DNA from: Sphingomonas gei | Lineage (GTDB): Bacteria; Pseudomonadota; Alphaproteobacteria; Sphingomonadales; Sphingomonadaceae | Direction: 5' to 3' | Length of the DNA stretch: 64,000 nt | Assembly: GCF_004792685.1 (NCBI RefSeq) | Contig: NZ_SRXT01000002.1 | Location: 1-64,000, forward strand | Shown here: positions 44,927 through 51,715 of the stretch, one piece after another | Numbering within the stretch: the first letter of the stretch is position 1 | Layout: each line of letters begins with the position of its first letter | Program-made: the position numbers and the translations under genes | The notes under the pieces: model-generated | What the model was told of the DNA's origin: nothing | The model's database searches: none | The model's input: the letters and a program-made list of their open reading frames with translations, nothing else

Positions 44927-47056
44927 TCAGAAGATCCCGAGGAACTTCTTGCGCTGCTTCTGGCGATCGCCCTTCGAGCGCTTGCCGTCTTCGGACTTGG
45001 CGGTGGTGCCCTTGCCGACATCGTCGCGGGGCTTGCCCTTGTCGGTGCGCTGGCCGCGCGCCGAGGCGCCGGCCAGCACCGGGCCGCAATCGGCGGCCTT
45101 CGCATCGCCGACGTCGACGAATGCGATCACCGCCGCGAGCGGGCTGGCGACGAGCGCGAGGCCGAGCCCGGCACCGGCGCGGCCGAGCAATTCGGGGCTG
45201 ACCACGTTGAAGTTCGGCCGCGCGAAATAGCCGCCGATGCCGACCGGCGACTGACCGGCGAACAGGCTGAACTTCTTGCTGTCGGCGCGGAAGGCGAGGT
45301 CGAGCGTCTCGTTCTTGAAACTGAACCCGCCCCGGCCCAGCATCACGCTCTTTTCGGTATCGATCAGGATGGGATCGGCGGCGGCGATGCCGCCCCGCAC
45401 GCTGAATCCGATCAGCCCGCAATTGATCTGCACCGGCTCCTTCAATTTCTTTTCGAACATCTTCTGGACGAAGGTGCCGATGTCGAGCTCGGCGAGCTGG
45501 ATGTTGCGCGTCCAGAAGCTCCCCTTGGGCAGGATCACTGCGATGCGGCCGTTCGAATTGGCGAGCGAGTCATGGACGCTGTTGCCCGTCCCGGTCAGCT
45601 GGACGCGCGCCTTCAGAGTGCCGGTGGTGCCCGATTCCTCCACGCCGAAGCCGGCCAGCAGCACGCCCATCGGGGTGGGCGAAAGGCGGATGTCGTAATC
45701 GGTGAAGACGGGGCTGCGGCGGGCGTTGATCGTGATGTCCGAATTGACCGTGCCGCGCGCGAGGCTGAAATTGAGCGGACTGAGCTTGAGCAGGCGGTTA
45801 TCGAGATCGAGCCCCAGCGTGATGTTCGAAATCGGCAATTTCTCGGCGCGGACAGTGCGCACCGTCCAATTGACCTTGGCGTCGAAATTCTTGAGTGCCT
45901 CTACGCGCAGCGGCGCATCGGGCAGGATGCGCGGCGTGCCCGCGGTCTGCACCACCACCGCGCCCGCCGCGGATTGCTCGGGCGTGTAGCCGATGAACGG
46001 CCCGGCATCGATAATGTCGAGCACGCGGGTCGAGAGATCGGCGGTGAGCAGCAGCCGGGGCTCCTTGAGCGCCGCGGTGAACTTGCCCGACAAGTCGCTG
46101 TCGCCGAAGCGGCCGCGCATGCCCGTGAAGCGCCATTCGTCGCCTGCCTTGGTCAGCGCCGAACGGAGGCGATAATTGCGCGTGTCGGGGACGGCGATGC
46201 CGAACACTGCGAAGATGTCGGCAAGGTTGCGGCCGCGTGCGTCGACATGGAGGTCGGCGCCTTCGATCTCGGTCGCGCCGGGCAGCGTGCCCGAGACGTC
46301 GATCGCGGTGCGCACGCCCTCGACATGGAGCTGGAGCTTGTTCGAACCGCCCGAGACGGTGGCATTGGGGCTGAGCAGCGCGCCGTTCAGCGTGAAGCGC
46401 GTGCCGCGGGCGGTGCCGTTGCCGTCGAAGCGGATGGCGCTGTCGACCTTGGTCTCGGTCGCCTCGACGGTGTGGACGCGGATCCCAGCCTCGATTTGCA
46501 TCCGCGGATCGAGATAGCGGACCAGCGTGCCCTGGATCAGCGCGCGGCGAATCGCAGGGAGCTCGAACGGATCGCCTTTCTCCTTCTTCTCGTTGAAGGT
46601 CCAGGTGTTGCGCTGGTGCGCCTTGTCCCATTGCAAGTCGACATGGCCATCGTCGAGGCCGACCCAGTTGAACCGGTATTTGTGGGTGAACAGGCTCCAG
46701 GTGGAAATGCGCGTGTCGATTTTCCTGGCCGAGAAGAAATTGCCGCGGCCTGCCCATTCGGGGTTCGAGATGGTCAGCCCCTCGGCGAGGAACTTGACGT
46801 TGAACGGCGCGAAATAGAGCTGGAAGTCGCCCGCCACCTTGACCTGGCGATGGGTCTGCCCGGCGGCGATCTTCTCGAAGCTGTGCTTGAGGAAGCGGCC
46901 CTTGGTGACGAACAGCACCGTCCAGCCGAGGACGAGCAGGCCGAGGATCGTCGTGACCACCGCGATGACGCTGGCCAGCGGCGTGCCGAGCGTGCGGGCA
47001 GGCTTTGCCGGTGGAGCCGATTGGGCAGTGGTAATGGATTCGTCACGATCGGTCAT
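44927..47056 (-). CDS. AsmA-family protein
   Basis: 709 residues: a cytoplasmic N-terminus, one membrane helix (about 28-50), an AsmA-type N-domain (FKVAGDFQLYFAPFNVKFLAEGL region), a long beta-rich periplasmic body, and a basic Lys/Arg/Asp-rich tail. The family is linked to phospholipid movement and outer-membrane assembly. It is the second lipid-bridge-type protein in the window besides YdbH. The charged C-terminal tail after residue 650 looks disordered. Confidence 0.85.
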   Translation of the reverse strand: MTDRDESITTAQSAPPAKPARTLGTPLASVIAVVTTILGLLVLGWTVLFVTKGRFLKHSFEKIAAGQTHRQVKVAGDFQLYFAPFNVKFLAEGLTISNPEWAGRGNFFSARKIDTRISTWSLFTHKYRFNWVGLDDGHVDLQWDKAHQRNTWTFNEKKEKGDPFELPAIRRALIQGTLVRYLDPRMQIEAGIRVHTVEATETKVDSAIRFDGNGTARGTRFTLNGALLSPNATVSGGSNKLQLHVEGVRTAIDVSGTLPGATEIEGADLHVDARGRNLADIFAVFGIAVPDTRNYRLRSALTKAGDEWRFTGMRGRFGDSDLSGKFTAALKEPRLLLTADLSTRVLDIIDAGPFIGYTPEQSAAGAVVVQTAGTPRILPDAPLRVEALKNFDAKVNWTVRTVRAEKLPISNITLGLDLDNRLLKLSPLNFSLARGTVNSDITINARRSPVFTDYDIRLSPTPMGVLLAGFGVEESGTTGTLKARVQLTGTGNSVHDSLANSNGRIAVILPKGSFWTRNIQLAELDIGTFVQKMFEKKLKEPVQINCGLIGFSVRGGIAAADPILIDTEKSVMLGRGGFSFKNETLDLAFRADSKKFSLFAGQSPVGIGGYFARPNFNVVSPELLGRAGAGLGLALVASPLAAVIAFVDVGDAKAADCGPVLAGASARGQRTDKGKPRDDVGKGTTAKSEDGKRSKGDRQKQRKKFLGIF

Positions 47057-47117
47057 CGAGGGGAAAAGCTTGTAGACCCTGAGGGTTCCGCGCTCGGCCT
47101 GCCTGAGCCAACCAGAC

Positions 47118-47197
47118 TGTTCGCCCTGCGCTTCGAAGGGCGGCTATCCGCGCATGCATCGCGCGGAGTGGTGCTTCGACAGGCTCAGCACGAACGG
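47118..47197. repeat. Palindromic repeat (CTGAGC-TTGTCGAAG family), degraded copy
   Basis: Arm 1 has TTCGCCCTGCGCTTCGAAGG (47120-47139) and arm 2 TGCTTCGACAGGCTCAGCAC (47172-47191). They are diverged inverted copies of the element found inside the helicase gene at 52496-52585. It is intergenic, between the AsmA-family gene and rpmI. Confidence 0.72.
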
Positions 47198-47325
47198 TGT
47201 AGAGTCAGGTTGCATTCCCGCACTTCCAAGGGTATGCGCCCCGCTTTCCTCGAACGTCAGGAACACGCCCGGCCATCAAGGGCTGCCGCGGCTGTTCGCA
47301 CGTTCGAGATTGCAAGGAGACCAAA

Positions 47326-47529
47326 ATGCCCAAGCTCAAGACCAAGAGCGGTGTGAAGAAACGCTTCAAATTCACCGCCACTGGCAAGATCAAGCACGGC
47401 TTCGCCGGCAAGCGCCACCGTCTGATCAGCCACAACGCCAAATATATCCGCCAGAACCGCGGCACCTCCGTGCTCGCTCATGCCGACACCGCCCGTGTCG
47501 TCGGCTGGGCTCCGTACGGTCTGAAGTAA
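47326..47529 (+). CDS. rpmI: 50S ribosomal protein L35
   Basis: 67 residues, very basic. [20 protein letters not shown] and [20 protein letters not shown] are near-invariant L35 sequence. AAGGAGACC precedes the ATG. It lies 15 bp before rplT. The usual upstream partner infC is not adjacent here. Confidence 0.98.
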   Translation: MPKLKTKSGVKKRFKFTATGKIKHGFAGKRHRLISHNAKYIRQNRGTSVLAHADTARVVGWAPYGLK

Positions 47530-47544
47530 GGAGGGCCCGGAACC

Positions 47545-47910
47545 ATGGCACGCGTCAAACGGGGTGTAACCACCCGCGCCAAGCACAAGAATATCCTCGA
47601 ACAGGCGAAGGGCTATCGCGGCCGTCGCAAGAACACGATCCGTGTCGCGCGGCAGGCCGTCGAAAAGGCCGGCCAGTACGCGTATCGCGATCGCAAGGTT
47701 AAGAAGCGGACCTTCCGTGGCCTGTGGATCCAGCGCATCAACGCCGGCGTCCGCGCCGAGGGCCTGACCTATTCGCAGTTCATGCACGGCATCAAGCTCG
47801 CCGGCATCGAACTCGACCGCAAGGTCCTGGCCGATATCGCGATGCACGAAGGCGAGGCATTCACTGCCATCGTCGCGCAAGTCAAAGCGGCTCTGCCCCA
47901 GGAAGCCTGA
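47545..47910 (+). CDS. rplT: 50S ribosomal protein L20
   Basis: 121 residues. The start [19 protein letters not shown] and [22 protein letters not shown] are diagnostic. L20 is needed early in 50S assembly. AAGGAGGG overlaps the end of rpmI. A terminator follows 21 bp after the stop; pheS is not adjacent. Confidence 0.98.
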   Translation: MARVKRGVTTRAKHKNILEQAKGYRGRRKNTIRVARQAVEKAGQYAYRDRKVKKRTFRGLWIQRINAGVRAEGLTYSQFMHGIKLAGIELDRKVLADIAMHEGEAFTAIVAQVKAALPQEA

Positions 47911-47931
47911 GGCGGCCTGCAGCATGCAATC

Positions 47932-47966
47932 AAGGGCGTCGGAGCTTGGCTCCGGCGCCCTTTTTG
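47932..47966 (+). terminator. Rho-independent terminator of rpmI-rplT
   Basis: AAGGGCGTCGGAGC (47932-47945) pairs with GCTCCGGCGCCCTT (47949-47962) with one internal mismatch, loop TTG, then a T run. Confidence 0.9.
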
Positions 47967-48026
47967 ATGGGCCGTCACGCGTTTGCGGAGTTGACAGCGG
48001 GGGCGTGCGGGCCGGATAGCCGGGGC

Positions 48027-48689
48027 ATGGTTCTCCTTTCGTTCGGCGGTCATGATTTCGCGGCGCTTGCCGAGGGCGCGCTCTATTGGCCTGCCCGGCG
48101 GGCATTGCTCGTCGCCGACCTGCATTTCGAAAAGGGCAGCTGGTTCGCCAGCAAGGGCCAGATGCTGCCGCCTTATGATTCGTTGGCGACGCTCACCGAG
48201 CTTTCCGCGCTGGTCGATCGCACCCGGGCGACCGAACTCTGGTGCCTGGGCGACAGCTTCCACGATTCGGCGGGCTGCGAGCGGCTTCCCGCCGACGCCC
48301 GCGCCTTGCTGACCGGGCTGACCGGGCGGCTCGACTGGCGCTGGATCACCGGCAATCACGATTCGCTGCTCGTCGATCATTGCGGCGGCACGATCCTCGA
48401 CGAAGCCGAAGTCGACGGGCTGGTGCTGCGCCACGAAGCCGTGCCCGGCGAACCGCGGCCCGAGCTTTCGGGGCATTTCCATCCCAAGCTGCGGATCAGC
48501 GTGCGCGGGCGGCAGGTTGCGCGGCGCTGCTTCGTTGCCACCGCGACCAAGTTGATCCTGCCGGCATTCGGGTCGCTCACCGGCGGGCTCGACGCGCACC
48601 ATCCGGAGATCGTCCGCGCCGTCGGTCGCGGCGCGCAGGCACTGGTCGCGCTCGAGGACCGGCTGCTGCGCTTTCCGATCGCCGCCTAG
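48027..48689 (+). CDS. pdeM: Ligase-associated DNA damage response endonuclease PdeM
   Basis: 220 residues of the calcineurin-like metallophosphoesterase fold. The metal-binding motifs run in order: VADLHFEKGS (DxH), LGDSFHDS (GD), GNHD, and GHFHP (GHxH). The WPARRALLVADLHFEKGS block is typical of the family that sits with the Lhr helicase and an ATP-dependent DNA ligase in many genomes. Those partners are not in this window. Its TAG stop shares CTAG with the convergent GIN-domain gene. Confidence 0.85.
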   Translation: MVLLSFGGHDFAALAEGALYWPARRALLVADLHFEKGSWFASKGQMLPPYDSLATLTELSALVDRTRATELWCLGDSFHDSAGCERLPADARALLTGLTGRLDWRWITGNHDSLLVDHCGGTILDEAEVDGLVLRHEAVPGEPRPELSGHFHPKLRISVRGRQVARRCFVATATKLILPAFGSLTGGLDAHHPEIVRAVGRGAQALVALEDRLLRFPIAA

Positions 48690-49372
48690 CGGCGGATCGT
48701 CCCGGTGCACGTCATCGGCCCGGGACCGCGCAGCACGCATTCGGGATTGCCGGTAATGTCGATCGCGCCGCTGCCGACCGCATTTGCCCGCGCGGTGAAG
48801 CGCACATTGATCCGGATGCTGCCGCTGCCCGCCGAGTTCAGTCTCGCATCGCCCGCGGTGAGCCCGCTCGCGTCGATCGACCCGGTGCCGTAATTGCGCA
48901 CCTGCGCTCGCGCGGCGGTGCCCGCCAAGGCCATCGTGCCGGTGCCGTTGAGATTGGCGGTCAGATCGTCGGTGCGGATCGACGCCACGTCGAGCGAGCC
49001 AGCGCCTGCCTGCAGCAACTCGACTCGCGCACCGTGCATTTCCGCCACGCGCACTCTCGCGCCACCGCTGAGCGCCACGCCGCGCAGCGACCGCGCCGAG
49101 ATGCGCACCGTCGGCAAGGTCGCGCCCTTGCGGCCGGACCAGGACAGCGGTCCGCCGCTCACGATCAGAATGTCATCGCTGGTCCGCACGGTGACCTGGT
49201 CGAGCGCCGCGCGATCGCCGACCGCGATCGCGCCCGGAATGCCCGGCACGACTTCGACTTCGAATGGCCCTTCGACGCGCAGACGCTCGAAGCCGCCGAC
49301 CATGAAGCGGCGTTCCTGCGCCGGCGCGGCGGCGGTGAGCAGGAGCAACGGGACGAGGAGGAGCGAGCGCAT
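48686..49372 (-). CDS. GIN-domain (DUF2807) exported protein 1
   Basis: 228 residues with a signal peptide ending AAPA (about residue 17). The rest is a repeating short beta-strand pattern with G-S/T-G turns (SGGARV, AGAGSL, NGTGTM, YGTGSI, AGSGSI, VGSGAI), the hallmark of head-GIN/DUF2807 beta-helix proteins. ATG 49372 is chosen because it starts the signal peptide; the longer frame adds unrelated sequence. Role unknown, possibly surface or periplasmic binding. Tandem with a related gene 37 bp upstream. Confidence 0.8.
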   Translation of the reverse strand: MRSLLLVPLLLLTAAAPAQERRFMVGGFERLRVEGPFEVEVVPGIPGAIAVGDRAALDQVTVRTSDDILIVSGGPLSWSGRKGATLPTVRISARSLRGVALSGGARVRVAEMHGARVELLQAGAGSLDVASIRTDDLTANLNGTGTMALAGTAARAQVRNYGTGSIDASGLTAGDARLNSAGSGSIRINVRFTARANAVGSGAIDITGNPECVLRGPGPMTCTGTIRR

Positions 49373-49409
49373 CGCACACACTCGCGCGCCGGGGCTGGTC
49401 AGGCAAGCG

Positions 49410-50123
49410 TTAGCTGCAATGTGCCTCGCCCGAGCCCAGCGCGTTGACCGAGCATTTCGCTCCGCCGCCGAGTTCGGCATCGCCCGAGCCCAGGATCGAG
49501 ACCGACGCCGGGCCTTTCACCGTGCCGAAGACATTGCCCGAACCGGCGATCGAGATGTCGGCGCTGGCGGCGGTGAGGCGCTTGGCGTCGATGTCGCCCG
49601 AACCGGCGACCGAGACGGAGAGCTTCGATGCGCTGCCGGCGACGGTCAGATCCCCCGATCCGGCCAGCGAGAGATCGGCACTGCCGGCGCGGAGATCGGC
49701 GATGGTCAGATTGCCCGATCCCGCCGCGGCAGCGTGGAAATCGCCCTCCGCGCGGTCGATGGTGAGATCGCCCGAGCCGCCCAAAGTCGCGGCACCGAGC
49801 TTGGGCATGACGACATGGACGCGCGCGCCGCGATCGTTGCCGACCCAATTGCCGTCCTTGCGCGCGACGCGCAGTGCGCCGTCAACGACGCGGATGTCGA
49901 GCTGGTCGAGGACCTTGGAGTCGCCCTCGGCGGTCACTGCGAAATTCGTTCCCGTCTTTACGTCGACATCGTCCGGACCGCGCAGATCGACCTTGGTGAA
50001 GCCGCTCGCCGCGAAGCTGCGGGTGGCGCCGGTGCCGCTAACCTCGGTAGCGTTGCCCTGTCGTTCGGCGTTGGACTGGCACGCGGCCAGCGGCAGCAGC
50101 GCGGCGATCAACAACATACGCAT
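49410..50123 (-). CDS. GIN-domain (DUF2807) lipoprotein 2
   Basis: 237 residues with a lipobox LAAC (Cys15) and at least six regular GSGD/GSGN turns (GGSGDL, AGSGNL, AGSGDL, AGSGDI, AGSGNV, LGSGDA, LGSGEA), predicting a small beta-helix. ATG 50123 is chosen with GGGGAG six bases upstream. A partly palindromic TGCATATACAATACAC lies about 30 bp upstream and may hold the promoter or an operator. Similar in design to the next gene; perhaps co-transcribed. Function unknown. Confidence 0.82.
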   Translation of the reverse strand: MRMLLIAALLPLAACQSNAERQGNATEVSGTGATRSFAASGFTKVDLRGPDDVDVKTGTNFAVTAEGDSKVLDQLDIRVVDGALRVARKDGNWVGNDRGARVHVVMPKLGAATLGGSGDLTIDRAEGDFHAAAAGSGNLTIADLRAGSADLSLAGSGDLTVAGSASKLSVSVAGSGDIDAKRLTAASADISIAGSGNVFGTVKGPASVSILGSGDAELGGGAKCSVNALGSGEAHCS

Positions 50124-50234
50124 TTTCTTCTCCCCATTTGTGTGTTGCATATACAATACACTAACCGCCGGGCAAGGAAAAGGGGCGGCGGTTTCCCGCG
50201 CGCCCCTCACCCGTTTCGACCGGTCCGCCCAGGG

Positions 50235-50768
50235 TCAGGCGGGAACCTTGTCCTTGTTCCAGATCGCCGCGGCCTTGCGCAGGATGTCGAGGATCTTCTC
50301 GAGTGCAGTCGGCTCGTCGACTTGTTCCATCGCGGCGAGTTCGCGCGCGAGGCGCGATGCGGCGGCTTCGAAGATCTGGCGCTCCGAATAGCTCTGCTCG
50401 GGCTGGTCCTCGGCGCGGAACAGATCGCGGACCACTTCGGCGATCGACACGAGGTCGCCCGAATTGATCTTGGCTTCATATTCCTGCGCGCGGCGCGACC
50501 ACATGGTGCGCTTGACCTTGGGCTTGCCCTTGAGCGTCTCGAGCGCCTCGCGGAGCGTTTTATCGGACGACAGCTTGCGCATGCCGACGCTCTCGGCCTT
50601 GTTGGTGGGCACGCGCAGCGTCATCTTCTCTTTTTCGAAGCGCAGCACGTAGAGTTCGAGCTGCATCCCCGCAATTTCCTGTTTCTGCAGCTCGATCACA
50701 CGGCCCACGCCGTGCTTGGGGTAAACGACATAATCGCCGACGTCGAAGGACAGCGCCTTGGCAGCCAT
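50235..50768 (-). CDS. carD: CarD-family transcriptional regulator
   Basis: 177 residues. The N-terminal RNA-polymerase-binding Tudor-like domain is clear (FDVGDYVVYPKHGVGRVIELQKQEIAG), and the C-terminal helical part contains the DNA-interacting WSRRAQEYEAKINSGDL. CarD stabilises open promoter complexes, especially rRNA promoters. Gene order helicase / S4 / fdxA / carD on one strand is common in alphaproteobacteria. The 5' leader has unusual pairing potential. Confidence 0.93.
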   Translation of the reverse strand: MAAKALSFDVGDYVVYPKHGVGRVIELQKQEIAGMQLELYVLRFEKEKMTLRVPTNKAESVGMRKLSSDKTLREALETLKGKPKVKRTMWSRRAQEYEAKINSGDLVSIAEVVRDLFRAEDQPEQSYSERQIFEAAASRLARELAAMEQVDEPTALEKILDILRKAAAIWNKDKVPA

Positions 50769-50797
50769 GGGCTAGAGACCTTTCCGTGAATAACAGG

Positions 50798-50855
50798 CCC
50801 CGAACGGTTGCGGCGTCGGCCCGGACGTGCGGAACGTCGGGCAGGCGGTTCGGGG
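50798..50855 (-). promoter_or_regulatory. Two-stem structure in the carD 5' leader
   Basis: CCCCGAAC (50798-50805) pairs with GTTCGGGG (50848-50855), enclosing a second inverted repeat, GACGT-GCGGA-ACGTC. It lies 30-87 nt before the carD ATG. No long T run follows in the direction of carD transcription, so it is not a plain terminator. It may regulate carD or stabilise the leader; this is inference. Confidence 0.4.
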
Positions 50856-51019
50856 CAAGAACGTATGCTTCTCCGTGCGGAAGGGCGATACAATCGCCTC
50901 CGTCCCGGACTGTTTAACACGGTTGCAATAAAATTACCAGTCGCGCGTCATGCCCACAGCGCATTTATGTGCACTGCGGCGAAGATTCCGGACGGTGGCG
51001 CGCCGCGGCGGCGCGGCGA

Positions 51020-51358
51020 TCAGCTGCCGGTGCCGGGGGCCGCCGAGAAATACTTGTCGAACTTGCCTTCCTCTCCCTTCAGGGCATCGGCGTCTGCCGG
51101 AACGTCGCCCTTCTGGGTGATGTTGGGCCATTCCTCGGAATAGGTCTTGTTGAGCTCGAGCCATTGTTCGAGGCCGTTCTCGGTATCGGGCAGAATCGCC
51201 TCGGCCGGGCATTCGGGCTCGCAGACCCCGCAGTCGATGCATTCGCTGGGATTGATGACGAGCATGTTCTCGCCTTCGTAGAAACAGTCGACCGGGCACA
51301 CTTCGACACAGTCCATGTACTTGCACCGGATGCAGGCGTCGGTGACGACGTAGGTCAT
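51020..51358 (-). CDS. fdxA: 7Fe ferredoxin FdxA
   Basis: 112 residues. The cysteines match the Azotobacter FdI pattern: Cys9, Cys17 and Cys50 for the 3Fe-4S cluster and Cys21, Cys40, Cys43 and Cys46 for the 4Fe-4S cluster. [20 protein letters not shown] is a nearly invariant start. Electron carrier in the cytosol. The usual neighbour of carD in this group. Confidence 0.96.
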   Translation of the reverse strand: MTYVVTDACIRCKYMDCVEVCPVDCFYEGENMLVINPSECIDCGVCEPECPAEAILPDTENGLEQWLELNKTYSEEWPNITQKGDVPADADALKGEEGKFDKYFSAAPGTGS

Positions 51359-51406
51359 GGCAGGTCGGCTCCCTCGCGCGGCAAAGTCTGGTACGCAGGG
51401 CCCCTG

Positions 51407-51715
51407 CTATGCCCCGGATTCTGCGGCGTCAACTTGCTTGGGCGCCTGGGTTTGCAGCCGGGTGTAGAGCAAGGCCGCCTCGCCCGGCGGGCCGCGGCGC
51501 TTGGGCAGCGCCTCGACGCGGAGCGCAAGCACCTTGCCGTAGAGCGGGAAGACGAGGATCGCGCCGACGCGCACCGGCGCCGCCGAACGCTCGATCCGGC
51601 GGCCGTCGAGGCGCAGCGTCCCCTTCTCGGCGATTGCCTGCGCGGCGCTGCGCGACTTGGCGAGCCGGGCGAACCACAGGAAGCGGTCGAGCCGGATGGC
51701 GTCGGCGTCAGCCAC
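51407..51715 (-). CDS. S4-domain RNA-binding protein (Hsp15-like)
   Basis: 102 residues. RLDRFLWFARLAKSRSAAQ and KGTLRLDGRRIERSAAPVRVGA are the S4 fold seen in Hsp15, which binds stalled 50S subunits carrying nascent chains. GTG 51715 is chosen because it overlaps the end of the helicase gene by 8 bp and lies just before the domain; the longer frame adds helicase-overlapping sequence. Confidence 0.87.
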   Translation of the reverse strand: MADADAIRLDRFLWFARLAKSRSAAQAIAEKGTLRLDGRRIERSAAPVRVGAILVFPLYGKVLALRVEALPKRRGPPGEAALLYTRLQTQAPKQVDAAESGA

